60,000 bases of DNA from Glandiceps talaboti (taxonomy: Eukaryota; Hemichordata; Enteropneusta; Spengelidae). Under the pieces are notes generated by a model that was not told the DNA's origin, searched no databases, and saw only the letters and a list, made by a program, of their open reading frames with translations. The stretch is taken from the NCBI RefSeq assembly GCF_964340395.1, contig NC_135565.1:23182929-23242928 (forward strand), written 5' to 3'. Positions 34,517 to 56,708 of this stretch are shown here, piece after piece. Made by a program: the position numbers and the translations under genes. Each line of letters starts with the position of its first letter. The stretch's first letter is position 1.

Positions 34517-35116
34517 AAGAGGAAAACAATATGATAAAATGTGTACTTTGAATGTGTTATCAAGGACAATATCCAGACTGTGACTAAAGTCAATATTGTG
34601 TGTTTTGACGGACCCCTACCAGGACATTGCCACTTGGACATTATGCGGAGAATAATATGTACTACCAATAATAGGATATCAATGTGTAATTACTGGTTTA
34701 CATTACCTGATGCCGTCCATGGATTTATTGTTAATTGTGTACAGTTTGCTGGATTATGGTGCATGCTGCTGTCCTTGGATTTATTGTGATTTGTGCACAC
34801 ATGTTGGATTATAATGAAACTTTCTATACGCTAGTCTGTATGTACTGGATGTACTCCGATCATGTATTTGAACATACGGGTAACTTTTGAACAATGCAGA
34901 ACTTACTCTAAAGAATAAGAGAAACTGATTGACCAGAATACTTGTCAAGTTGTAAATATATATATATATATAAAAAAAAAAAAAAAAAAAAATGTAGAGT
35001 CCTTATTATTATATCTAGCGAAGTACGTTTATTCACCTTGATGAAATGAACAATGAACAGTCATATGAAGTTCTAAAGTTTAGTGTCCAGGAGAACACTC
35101 TTTTGGTGGGGAGTGA

Positions 35117-35333
35117 TGTAGCAAACAAAAGGTTAATCACTGTATGACGTTAGGGGCGCTAGGCCTGACTGAACATTAACAGACATGCGCAGACGGGGAA
35201 ACCCCGTAGACAGACGTGAACTAACTGTTGTTTTGGTGTATTACGTTGGCGGAGGCGCCCCGTTCAAACTGTTGAAGTGTAATATTATTTGACGTACTTG
35301 TGTGTGAGAATAAAGACTTTATACCCAACTACA
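35117..35333 (+). repeat. 3' LTR of the Gypsy element
   Basis: 217 bases bounded by TGTAG and CTACA. A purine-rich tract (GGTGGGGAGTGA) lies just upstream, and AATAAA lies inside near 35310. The first 11 bases also occur at the 5' boundary (30618-30628). Confidence 0.8.
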
Positions 35334-35595
35334 ACGTGTTATATATTATTTCTATTTTTGTGTTGGGTTGAAAGAGAATTGCAACTCCTCCGCTGTTGCT
35401 GGACTTGTGAGAGAAGACGCATTTTCCTCTCCACACTAGTGGCCAGAGTGATTCTTCATTAACTGTGGTGTGGGTTTCCTGTAAAAGGTAGAAGTCTGCC
35501 TGGTTGAACTGTTTCAAGTGTTCAAAGATTTTGTATCTTTTCATGGAGTCGCGACATCCACGGGTGTTTAAAGTCACACAGGAAAGGGAAGCCAT
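35334..35595 (-). pseudogene. LINE ORF2, 5' part: endonuclease N-terminus
   Basis: The frame begins at the Met at 35595 (MASLSCVTLNTRGC), 76 bases after the ORF1 stop. An in-frame ATG at 35631 is an alternative. LNTRGC carries the conserved Asn, and LLQETHT the conserved Glu, of apurinic-type LINE endonucleases. Coding stops at the Gypsy LTR; the remainder continues at 30616. Confidence 0.9.
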
Positions 35596-35671
35596 GATTA
35601 GTGATATGTAAATAGTGTAACTTACTATCATAGTGAAGTTGTTGGTGATTTGACGGGGTTTATTTCGTTGT

Positions 35672-37246
35672 TCAAACTGTTCGTACGTGTTTCCTTATTT
35701 TCTTGACCAGTTTGAGGATTCGTGCTTTTGCGGAGACATTGAGAGGTTGTGTTGTACGATAATTGAGTAATTCTGTTGTGAGTTCTTTGAGGTTAGGATT
35801 GAAGTCGATGCATTGCTGGATGAATTTCTTCGAATGTTTTGTTTCCTGTAGAAATTCTCGTATTGCCGTAAATGATATTTTGGAGTTAAGTAGTGTGGTT
35901 TCTGAAATGTCTGATATTACGGAATCGTTGTCATCGACGTCACTGTCGTTCGTTGAACAATCTTGAGTTGATACGGTGGGAGTTGATTGGAGAGGTGGAT
36001 ATGATATATTGTACTGACTCGTAGATATTTCTTCATCTTCTTCGACTGCGACGGAGCGAGGCATTTGGGTAAGTCCGCTGAGATCTAAAGATGGTGACTG
36101 GTCGAAGGAAGGCACTGACGAAGGGAGGTCAATGGAGAAGTTGAGATCTGGAGTGGGAGGAAAAGGCGAAGGAGGGGTTTGTACCCTCTCTTCAACGGTA
36201 GTGGCGTCGGGTTGCGTTTCGTTTTCATTGACTGTTTCAGTTTCCATGTCTGCTGTTCGGACTGCCTCTGGCACAGGTGTTGTTACTTGCTTGTTTACGG
36301 TGGTTGCAATGTCGTTATTGTCATTTTGTGTATATTCTTCGTTTCTCTCGGTATTTCTTGTTTTAAGTTCGTTGGACGAGTGTTCTTTGTTTGAGGCTTG
36401 TGCGATGATTTCGTTTGCAGGTGATTGACTAATGTTCATCGGTTCTGTTTCGATGTTGACAGGTTGTGCAGTGGTATTGGTATGCGTGCTATTGTTATTT
36501 ACATTCTGTTGGTTGACATCTTGGTTTTCGGTATTTATGCTATCGTTGTCTTCGGTTTCTTGTGGAGATTTACTTTTTGGACAGTTACGTTGAATGTGAC
36601 CTTTTTGATTACACTTAAAACATTTCATTTCATCGGTTGACAGATATACTTTGTAGTTTCTTCCCTCATATTCAATTAAAGTTGGCCCGTTTACATGTCC
36701 ATGTAGGTCGTTGTCTAGTAGAACGAATACTTGTCTGCGGAAAGACTGTACATGTTTTAGTTTATCGTTTTTGCAGCCAAGAGGGATTGTTTTTATTCCG
36801 CTCACCAGTTTTCCAAATCTTGACAGCTCGTATTCAATAGGTTCACTTGGTATGAAGGGGGGAACTCCAGAAATGACGATCTTAGTTGCTGGTTTTACCA
36901 GGGGTTCGACATAGCTTGTGTAACCACTTACTTGTAGGCCCTTGATGCAGACTGTTTCAACCCAAGTTATTGAGTTAAAATACACAACCACTGATCCGTA
37001 TACTCTAGAGGCAGCTTTGATGTTATCAGCTCCGGTTATTTCGGCCAATGCAGTGAGATACGTTTCTACCGGGATGCCGTCGATGGGTTCACATTTGATG
37101 GCATGTTTACTTGTAAGTCCGGCAATATTTACAGATGGTCTGCCAGTAGCTTGGGCGGCCATCTTGCCTTTGTTGGCCGCCCTACCGACTATGGAATTAA
37201 ATCCACCGAAATCACTCCAATCGTTCTTCGATAATCTTCTTTCCAC
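35672..37246 (-). CDS. LINE ORF1, nucleic-acid-binding protein (524 aa)
   Basis: The N-terminal 200 residues include an RRM-like region (TKIVISGVPPFI at about 121-132, and RRQVFVLLDND). A CCHC zinc knuckle, CFKCNQKGHIQRNCP, lies at about 209-223. The rest is Asn/Thr/Ser/Glu-rich and probably disordered. This layout matches ORF1 of Tx1-like elements, which binds the element RNA. The start is the first Met after an upstream (CTA)n tract and a 5' leader of about 120 bases. The frame is complete with no stop or shift. Confidence 0.88.
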   Translation of the reverse strand: MERRLSKNDWSDFGGFNSIVGRAANKGKMAAQATGRPSVNIAGLTSKHAIKCEPIDGIPVETYLTALAEITGADNIKAASRVYGSVVVYFNSITWVETVCIKGLQVSGYTSYVEPLVKPATKIVISGVPPFIPSEPIEYELSRFGKLVSGIKTIPLGCKNDKLKHVQSFRRQVFVLLDNDLHGHVNGPTLIEYEGRNYKVYLSTDEMKCFKCNQKGHIQRNCPKSKSPQETEDNDSINTENQDVNQQNVNNNSTHTNTTAQPVNIETEPMNISQSPANEIIAQASNKEHSSNELKTRNTERNEEYTQNDNNDIATTVNKQVTTPVPEAVRTADMETETVNENETQPDATTVEERVQTPPSPFPPTPDLNFSIDLPSSVPSFDQSPSLDLSGLTQMPRSVAVEEDEEISTSQYNISYPPLQSTPTVSTQDCSTNDSDVDDNDSVISDISETTLLNSKISFTAIREFLQETKHSKKFIQQCIDFNPNLKELTTELLNYRTTQPLNVSAKARILKLVKKIRKHVRTV

Positions 37247-37364
37247 TTCTCAAGTTGGATAAAACGGTATATTTAAAGTGTCTGTTGTAAAATTATTTGG
37301 CTATTTCCACAAAGAGACGAGAAAAACGTTGAGTTTGAAGAGCGCCTGCTACATACGACTTCCT

Positions 37365-37365
37365 A

Positions 37366-37407
<42 letters not shown>

Positions 37408-37430
37408 AGGTGGTGGTGGTGGTGGTGGTG

Positions 37431-37474
<44 letters not shown>

Positions 37475-37489
37475 GGTGGTAGCAGTGGT

Positions 37490-37521
<32 letters not shown>

Positions 37522-37556
37522 TAGCAGTAGTAGTAGTAGTAGTAACAGTAGTAGTT

Positions 37557-37609
<53 letters not shown>
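37365..37609. repeat. (TAG)n/(GGT)n microsatellite at the LINE 5' end
   Basis: About 80 triplets, mostly TAG, with internal GGT and CAG runs. Same triplet and same orientation as the tract at the LINE 3' end (26665-26757). Confidence 0.97.
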
Positions 37610-37751
37610 CACTCTGATTCAAAATTTTACAGCACATAAAATGAGCAGTACAGTAATCTAGTAAAGATATTATTTACGTTTTATCACAACAATGCAAATA
37701 TATAAAAAATAAATAAATACAAACAAATATAATAAAAGAATTCGCCAGCCA

Positions 37752-37896
37752 ACAGACAGACAGACATACTCACAGACGGACGGACAGACAGACATACAGA
37801 CGGACGGACGGACAGACAGACAGACAGACAGACAGATATACAGACGGACAGACAGACAGACAGACGGACGGACAGACAGACAGACAGACAGACAGA
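37752..37896. repeat. (ACAG)n/(ACGG)n microsatellite
   Basis: About 35 tetranucleotide units, ACAG with interspersed ACGG. Confidence 0.95.
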
Positions 37897-38287
37897 TTGC
37901 AAGCAGATATGCTGCAAAAGACAATAAATAAGAAGAGAAACACAACGGCGAGACGCACACACACAGAACATAAAGAATTTTTTTTAAAAACATGACTTTA
38001 AACTGGCGTATTACCAATGTGACATTTTGAGCTTTATACAATGTATGTACATGGTTTCAGCAAAAAACGTGCACTTATTAAACCCCGATAATGTACTTAG
38101 TCTCCAACATACACCTAAGTACATCTATTGTTTCACGGGTTTCTAGAATGCTATCTTCCTGTCATCACTCCGTCATTGTTCCTCGAAGAGCGGTGTTTTG
38201 CACAAGGTCAGATCCCGTTCTTCGTATCTTTCACGGTATAGTGGTCATCAACAGACAAGTCACTGACTAACATCCGGGCTTCGTACC

Positions 38288-38364
38288 TATAAATAGGTCG
38301 TGGTTAGGGCTTGTATTCATCCTACTCTGCAAAGCACACCAACAAGACGTCGACGTAACCACAG
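38288..38364 (+). promoter_or_regulatory. TATA box and 5'UTR exon of MMP-A
   Basis: TATAAATA at 38288-38295 places transcription start near 38318. The leader ends at a GT donor at 38365 (CCACAG|GTAAGT). The likely acceptor is TTCATAGCAG ending at 39370, 26 bases before the ATG. The position is inferred from motif spacing only. Confidence 0.6.
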
Positions 38365-39396
38365 GTAAGTTGTTTTACTCAAATTACAGGTGATAGAATT
38401 TCATCTGACACTCTATCTTCCTCGGACAGACACAAGTGAACACTATTTTGGCGAAGTTCCATATAATGTAGATATATATTTAGCTTGAGTAATTGTGAGT
38501 TTACTTTCTGCCTTTTCAATGACTTGTCGGTCACACTTTCATGGTTAAAATACCTTCTTTTGAAACTCAGAATCGAGAAATATTTTTGACGAGAAAGAAA
38601 AACACAACTTGAACAACATCACTTTGCAGAAGTGTTCTGACAGTTTCGCCTGACTGAATGCCTTCTAGTGAAAGCAGTGTAACTCACAAGGAATGAAAAA
38701 CACACTTGAATTGTAGTGTATAAAATATGCCAATCACTGTCAACGTCAAATTGCGCAAAATTCATTGACGATAATGTTTTCCCGCCAGATTTCCAGCAAG
38801 TTTGGGTCTTGTTTTTCTCATTCCTAAATTGTTTCCCAAATAAGTTACAAACAAGTAACTTGAGATTTTTATTTATCCTATATAGAATTATGACCATGAG
38901 TGATAGCTTGTTCTATCTTTACACTGACATACACTCTCTCGATCATCCCATCCAAAAGTCTCCCTTTTCCTGCATATATCTGACATGTTTGAAGAATTTA
39001 AGACAATGCGTCTACTTTCTTAATTAACTTGAAACGATTACGAAGACCTATTTGTTCGAAACATTACATTACAATAAATTCCGTATTTTTTCATGTATCT
39101 AGTCAAGTAGAGATGACCTATATGGTGAATGTTGTTAGATGGAGTTTACAACCACCTGTTGTTGACCTACAAGAAGTTTAAATTTGTCCAGCGTGTGTAT
39201 TAAAATTAAACAAACCATTTGCAGCTAATATCTTTAAAGTCGAAATCTGTTGGCGTAATTTGAAGTGACTAAGGTGTACGCATATTTTGGGAATGAAGCC
39301 TGTATGTCAAATCTTTAACTTTCACATACCTCAAAATTTACCCCCTACCTGTACATTCTTTTCATAGCAGAGCGAAGTTGGCACATAGTTCAACAA

Positions 39397-44224
<4,828 letters not shown>

Positions 44225-44338
44225 TACAATAATTATGTTCGGAAAGACTCTTCAATATTTTGTATTCGTTAAATTGGTATCTAGTCGTTAATGACTAGCT
44301 CCTAAGCTAAAGGCGTACATACATCGGGATAAATTCTA

Positions 44339-44800
44339 CGTTACATGTATTCAAGCTCAGCTTGTAAAAAAGAGAACTAACGTGTACATCATTAAGAGTG
44401 TATGACTTACAGTTTTAATATATTCTATTTTTAAGAAATTTCTATCATCCTTTTACGACGAATTCCCGACAATGACAAAAGTCAAATAACTTCTGTATTC
44501 ACATACTTTGTCGAAATTCCTGTTTTATAGCTTCAAAATGAGAAATAATAATACTAGAATCTGTTATTTTGATACTTTTATTTTGTAATTTTGAGGCGCA
44601 CTTAACAGCCTGCAGATTATTCTTTTACTATATGTTGTCTCACTTTGACGATTTGTATTAAGGACCGGTGGCCTAAATTAGGGAATAAATCATATCATAT
44701 CATCATATTCTACGTTACATGTATTCAAGGTCAGCTTTTTAAATTTGCTAGAGAACACTAACGTGTACATAGTTAAGAGTGTATGAATGACAGTTTTAAT
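44339..44800. repeat. LINE-like 3' tail between two copies of flanking sequence
   Basis: About 85 bases beginning ACGTTACATGTATTCAAG recur in diverged form at 44339 and 44711. Between them is sequence ending GGGAATAAATCATATCATAT, a LINE-type 3' end with ATCAT repeats. Confidence 0.55.
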
Positions 44801-44944
44801 ATTATAGTTTAACCTACTTTATTATGCTCCGGTAACAGTGCGGAAGCTAGTCACTACTTGTGGAAAACCTTTGGGTTGAGTTTTGTTGAAACCATTCCGT
44901 TTTATGTGTTTATGTTTATATTTACGTTTATGTTTATATAAAGA

Positions 44945-44950
44945 AATAAA
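44945..44950 (+). terminator. Possible poly(A) signal of MMP-A
   Basis: AATAAA about 720 bases after the stop. An earlier AATAAA near 44684 belongs to the LINE-like tail and could also serve. Confidence 0.35.
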
Positions 44951-45416
44951 AAGATTTATACTTTCAATGACTGTCTCAATATTTTGTCATTATTCACATA
45001 TTAGGAAGTTGTTAAAGTGTAAATTGTTGTTTAATTGCTCGTCACGTGACAACGCTGCTGACGTCATTAGCATATTATCATAATGCAGTTTCTGTCTCTC
45101 TTAACTGATATACGAACGTCATACTATTTTTTTAAATAAGTCACCTATAAGGAGAAGGAGTAACCATTGGACAAACAAATAACACAGAGAAATGATACAA
45201 TGTGTCCTACATTGTACCCAGAACACTACTCCTAGGCAGAGTAGGCAAACGCGGATGTATGTTAGACAATCCTAATCTACAAGCTACAATCTTTAACGTA
45301 CTTGACCCCCCCCCCCCCATCAATTTTGACCCCAACAAACTGTTCGTGGAAAAGAGGTTATGAGAGAGGATGTGGGTTACCCACAAAAGGAAGCATTTCT
45401 TGGAAACTAGGATGAA

Positions 45417-45542
<126 letters not shown>

Positions 45543-46479
45543 AAACCAATGCTCATTAGCAGTAGTTTACCTTGTATTCTTTCAAATTGTTCTTTTCATT
45601 TACCTAATGACCAAATGGCCTCATACATGTCCTTATTTTTTTTTAATGCTTACCGTAGGAGGGGGGGTGAAGTGTAGGGAATATAGCCATACAGTTTTAT
45701 AATAATGTATTGAGAGTAAAATTGGAGTATTGAAGACAATAACTTGGCAACCGGACAAAAATTATGTGACATGAATTCATGAAATGACTCCAGAATTCAA
45801 AGATTATGAAAATACTTGATTTCCTGGAATGGCGTTCCCCTTTGATTGTCATGTACACTGACTTGATTTGATTTGGATATTAATTTGGCGGGGTACTTAA
45901 TAGTTGAAGTACGATAGCGAATTACAAATAGCGAATAAGTTAAATATGTACGGAGACATAAACATCATTATTACATATGTACCACTGTGTACGTTGATCC
46001 AGTCAGAAATAAAACTGGTATTTTCACTGCTGGCCATGCAAATGAGATAAATTGAGATAAAATATTAATAAATCCTAAAGCAAAACCAATTCCTGATGAA
46101 AATAAGCAAATAAATGCATTTGTAATGCACATACGCCTTTTTGAACAATTTTTTTTTGGTTCATAAAGTATTTCACTAATTTTCTCGACCATCGGAAGTT
46201 CTGATGTATCAAATAACTATGCAAATTAGTCGCTTAGCTATCAAATAACTATTCAAATTAGTTAGATATTTTCATTGCAAACAAGTAAACAACACTTCAA
46301 CTACTTTCCGTATGTAAACAATATCGATCTTGATGCTTAGGAATATATCGAAGGTATCTGGTATTTTAAACGTTTCGACTGGATAATTATACACTTCTAT
46401 CAAACGTTTTTAAAGCAAATTCATTACTTTATGTCATTTTAAACTGATATCCGACCAGGAAAAGCAAGATTCGCCAACT

Positions 46480-46700
46480 GTCGATCCTCACACGTCTGCA
46501 GCTTACGCAGTAGTCCTGCTTACATACGGAGTAATCCGGGACTCGATTCCTATACTCCATCGTGGTCTCGTAAGGCAAAGTACATTGCTCTTTGCTTTGC
46601 ATGACGGTGTTGAGGGTCGTGTCGGTAATACAGACCCGTGCACCGTCTGCAAGCAGGACTACTTACACCGAACCGGACGCGAACGTCATCGCTATATTGA
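46480..46700. repeat. Repeat with 13-bp inverted arms and B-box-like motif
   Basis: AGTAGTCCTGCTT (46509-46521) is inverted at 46651-46663. Between them lies GGGACTCGATTCC, similar to a pol III B box. It may be a SINE or a small foldback element. Confidence 0.4.
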
Positions 46701-46969
46701 TGGTGATTAGAAAATAAAGGACAGTCACAAATAATGAAACTATATTCTACTAGACTAGTAAATGTACCTTCCAGTCGATTTTGAAAGGATTTGGCGAATT
46801 AATTCAGAAATATGCCCGTTATTCTCTTACAAACATCGACGAACTTAATACTACTTTTTACAACGTAAATGACAAATTTGCATAACAATAGGACAGTATC
46901 AAAAGGTTACAGCTGATAGTGAGTGACTTAAATCATTACTCAGTGATGCTTGTATTTTTCTGAATTGCT

Positions 46970-47120
46970 ATTATGTAATAATATTAATAACAGAACCCCA
47001 CGGCCTGGCAATGGATGGTAGGGCAAACAGAAGTTATTTTCACTAGTGATTCTTTTATTCTGTTTTATTATACGACGGGGTACCCGTGGGGTTCTGTTAT
47101 ATTATTTTATCTAAATTAAT
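46970..47120. repeat. MITE-like inverted repeat, 17-bp perfect arms
   Basis: ATAACAGAACCCCACGG at 46987-47003 is perfectly inverted at 47084-47100, with imperfect A/T-rich extension outward on both sides. The unit is about 150 bases with no coding capacity. Confidence 0.6.
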
Positions 47121-47283
47121 ATTGTTGACTTTAAAGTACTTGGGTCGATTTGAAGTCGTCAGTTGGACTTGTTTAATTGAACAATTAAGAGCAGATAGTA
47201 CCGTAGGCAGCCACATTTCACAGTAGTTCACAGCCATTGAACATTCATTTCATCGAAAAAAGATCTCTCTTTTTCAGAACTTT

Positions 47284-47387
47284 ATTGATGATGATGATGA
47301 TGATGATGATGATATTGTTTTTTAGATCATAACGCTTTCCCACTTTGTGTTCAATGTACTTTACAATGATGATGATGATGATGATGA

Positions 47388-47435
<48 letters not shown>

Positions 47436-47445
47436 CGTCGTCGTC
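47284..47445. repeat. (GAT)n and (GTT)n microsatellites
   Basis: (GAT)n at 47284-47312 and at 47366-47388, the latter running into (GTT)n and then (GTC)n to 47445. Asp/Asn-rich frames here are repeat artefacts. Confidence 0.93.
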
Positions 47446-47499
47446 GACGTCGCCATCGTCCATGTCGTCGTCCTCCTCTTTAATCATCGGAAGTTTTAG

Positions 47500-48228
47500 T
47501 GAAATGCTTCAGTGAATTCAGTGAGCCTATTGGTACCAAATAGTGACAAAATCTGCCACTTTTATGGCCTTGTAGTGTTGTCTGCCTCTATATAGTTGTT
47601 TACCTATTAACACCTATCAAACTATATATGAGACTTCCTGAAACTAAGTAAAAGCCTTTTATGGTTTGATAATTGAAGGTATGATGAGTTAGCTTTTTAG
47701 TTGTATTATGATATCGTATCTAAATTTAGTAAGGGATATTGACCAGTCTTCCTGCGTTGGTGGTTTTTCCCTATAAATGTGATTGTTCTTCGATAACGTT
47801 AACGGATGTAGTTGAAAATCAACACCGTATTGGATGAAACCCAAACCTGGTTATATTGTACATTCAGTCCAAATAACAGGACATAAACAACAATATCTTT
47901 GTTTAACCCCTCGTTTCTAACTTTTATACAGCAAAGTAAATACACCTTGGTTAGTTTCGTAAGCTTTTTCATTGGAAAAAGTTTATGGTTTGGTTTTCCT
48001 CTCATTGGTACGGTACAATACACCACCTTATCAACAGAAGTCTGACTTTCTAAGTTTGAGATTGTTTATTTACCCACTTACGCCACTAACTCAGAAAGGT
48101 GTAATACTCATTGAGTATGGGACCGGTGGGCACAGCTAAAACTATAAACTAATTTCCTATGGCCAACGTTTTCTTTGTAAAGAATCCTGTAGTAGGTAAA
48201 ACAACTTATAAGTATCCGGTATGTAGGC
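47500..48228. other. Upstream region of MMP-B, nothing recognised
   Basis: About 730 bases without a supported exon or repeat, ending at the TATA box of MMP-B. Confidence 0.35.
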
Positions 48229-48310
48229 TATATATACCATCTACCAACTCACCGTGATCAGATTTCTGTTTTTGCCATTAAAGGTTCAGCAAGACAGCTT
48301 TGGCTTGCAG
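48229..48310 (+). promoter_or_regulatory. TATA box and 5'UTR exon of MMP-B
   Basis: TATATATA at 48229-48236 suggests a start near 48260. The leader runs to a GT donor at 48311 (TTGCAG|GTAAAT). The matching acceptor is probably the AG ending at 49560, 12 bases before the ATG. MMP-A has the same arrangement. Confidence 0.55.
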
Positions 48311-48429
48311 GTAAATATCTTTTACTGTATTACTTTGAATTTTTTTAGTGATTTGTGTTCAAACTCGTTAGTTTTCAATCGTCAAAGTAGCTTTCTTAAA
48401 AATCCACTTATTTTCTCTGAGTTTGAATT

Positions 48430-49313
<884 letters not shown>

Positions 49314-49572
49314 TTAACTTAGCATTCCATAAAAAGCCACACTTTTACAGACAGTGCATATTATTGTTATTTAGCAAAGAGTGTGACCGGAAATTCATTC
49401 GAATTGTTTTTGTCAGGTTTTCAAAATGTAACGCTAAACTCCAATGCAAGGACATTCTATTTGAAATATGTCATTGGACAAAATCCAAAAAAAAGAAATG
49501 AAAGCCAGTGACTGTATGTTCTGTTTGAAAACTAATGATCCTATTCATTTGACCCCCTAGAAACAACAAAAG

Positions 49573-54996
<5,424 letters not shown>

Positions 54997-55017
<21 letters not shown>

Positions 55018-55205
55018 TCAATTTACATATGTTGATTACCTACGAACTTAGTACAAATCTAGGATCAGTTGATTGGCTAGAATGCATGTACTTAATTTAC
55101 ATATGTTAATTACATACGAATTTGGTATACATGTAGGGTTCGTTGATTGGCTGGGATACATGTTATTAATTTACATATGTTAATTATTTATTGGAATACT
55201 ATGAT
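54997..55205 (+). repeat. 74-bp tandem triplication spanning the MMP-B stop codon
   Basis: Units start at 54997, 55071 and 55145 with GATTGGCTGGGATGCATGTA or close variants, and include AATTTACATATGTTRATTA. The first unit covers the last codons and stop of MMP-B; the others form the start of its 3' UTR. Confidence 0.9.
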
Positions 55206-55279
55206 TTTTACTGAAACTTAAAAACTGTGGTGTATTTTGTCTGGACCTAATTTTAACTGATTTAGGAAGGTATACCATG

Positions 55280-55285
55280 AATAAA
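55280..55285 (+). terminator. Poly(A) signal of MMP-B
   Basis: AATAAA about 265 bases after the stop codon. Confidence 0.55.
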
Positions 55286-55289
55286 ATAC

Positions 55290-56078
55290 AGTTTCAATGG
55301 AATTTTATTTTTTGCAGAAAAACCCTTAGAAAATAATGAAAATAAATTCCAAGTGAAAAATTTTGTATTTTACAGAAGCTAAGAAATTGATATACGATTA
55401 CTCGTCTCTTAACTGCCGTTTAAAATATTAGAAATCAAACAAGTAAAAATTTAAAGTAATTGAGTAACTTCAAATATATTCTGTAATTTCACAATGTACC
55501 TTCACACTACCGAACAATCTGTTTGAATAATTTGGCGGAAAAAACAGTCTTGTATGCATGCAGCGACGGTGTAAATTAACTTTCCTCATAAAAAATATCC
55601 AAGAGATGCATTTGAATCTGGAAGGCTTACGATAGTACATTTACGCCACCGGAAGTGTGTTTTATTAAACTCAACGTTAATCGAAGAAATCGGAGAAATG
55701 TACGTAATCCGATTATCATGCACACTAGCAATCAAAATGTCAAGTCGGTTTGTTTCACTAAAACTCTACAAATATTTTATTTTAGCTTATTTGTTGAAGT
55801 AGCCCGTTATTTTTGACAGTTTTGTAATTCGTCAGAAATAATTATAAGTATCATAGAGCATGTTACAAACCTTTAGAATAATATTTTGTTTTGTCGTCAA
55901 ATCAAAGACGCAGCAAAGTGGCGACACGGTGGCGTCCAAGTAAAGGATTCCAAGTCATAGACAAGTCTTCTTACTTCTCTATGGCCAAGCTAATTATAAG
56001 TTCAGTGTTATATTATTTTTATACCAGAAATATAAAGTTGTGCTAAATAAACAAATCTTAATGTTTCCTCTAAATATG
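55290..56078. other. Intergenic stretch, nothing recognised
   Basis: AT-rich sequence between MMP-B and a microsatellite. No exon or mobile element seen. Confidence 0.35.
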
Positions 56079-56284
56079 CATGTATGTATGTATGTATGTA
56101 TGTATGTATGTATGTATGTATGTATGTATGTATGTATGTATGTATGTATGTATGTATGTATGTATGTATGTATGTATGTATGTATGTATGTATGTATATG
56201 TGTGTGTGTGCGTGCGTGCGTGCGTGCGTGTGTGTGTGTGTGTGTGTGTATGTGTGTGTGTGTGTGTGTGCGCGCGCGCGCGTG
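56079..56284. repeat. Compound microsatellite TATG/TG/TGCG/TG/CG
   Basis: About 30 TATG units, then (TG)n with TGCG units and a final (CG)n run of about 12 bases. Confidence 0.97.
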
Positions 56285-56708
56285 CGCTATTTTGTATAAT
56301 GCCGGTGCCAGGACAAGAATAGGTAAACGATAGAGGGCGTCGTTTTGCCGTTTCGTCGTTGCAATATTAGAGATACGGCATAATTGAAATTAATGACAAG
56401 TGAATCAAATAAAAGACACATTATTATAAAAATGTTTTAATGAAAAACAACATTAATTCATCGACACATGTACGTTTTCCAAACAACTTGATAAATAATT
56501 CGTACAAAAGATGAAAAGTTTCAATCTTTTATAGTATATATATCTGACAAGTAAAAATATAGTTGGATTACGACTGTTCAGAAATTGAAATATTCAAATT
56601 TAAAAAAACAGCAGACAGTGGGACTGGCATGATATATTGCTTCAAAGTGAGGTATGACATAAAACTGTAACAAAACTAATAACAGAATAATTTTCGTTAT
56701 AATGAAAG

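Larger units (their letters stand above)
30618..35333 (+). mobile_element. Ty3/Gypsy LTR retrotransposon, 5'-deleted, nested in the LINE
   Basis: The pol frame and 3' LTR are on the plus strand, opposite to the host LINE. The 3' LTR is 35117-35333, with ends TGTAG and CTACA. At the 5' edge only the first 11 bases of the LTR remain (30618-30628, TGTAGCAAACA), followed immediately by protease-coding sequence in frame. The rest of the 5' LTR, primer site, gag and the protease active site are missing. No target-site duplication is visible between the flanks (GTATT on the left, ACGTG on the right). Confidence 0.9.
26758..37364 (-). mobile_element. Tx1/L1-like non-LTR retrotransposon (LINE), split by a Gypsy element
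   Basis: ORF1 (35672-37246) and ORF2 (35334-35595 plus 26984-30616) are in LINE order on the minus strand. The 3' end reads AATAAAGTTCAATTGAAAA and then enters the (CTA)n repeat; the 5' side also borders (CTA)n. Without the nested Gypsy (30618-35333) the element is about 5.9 kb, near full length. Both ORFs are open apart from the insertion, so it looks young. ORF1 with an RNA-binding-like region and a CCHC knuckle, ORF2 with an apurinic-type endonuclease, reverse transcriptase and C-terminal Cys/His motif fit the Tx1 branch of the L1 group. Confidence 0.9.

Noticed and set aside
32782-34529. Minus-strand frames opposite the Gypsy pol
   Set aside because: Antisense shadows of a long, domain-supported pol frame.
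30612-35338. Target-site duplication for the Gypsy element
   Set aside because: The five bases left (GTATT) and right (ACGTG) of the LTR ends do not match, and no shifted match is convincing.
45971-46192. Minus-strand 73-codon frame with two hydrophobic stretches
   Set aside because: No homology I recognise, no splice partners and no clear promoter; could be a tiny membrane protein but nothing supports expression.
47245-47487. Asp/Asn-rich minus-strand frame
   Set aside because: Encoded by (GAT)n, (GTT)n and (GTC)n; a repeat artefact.
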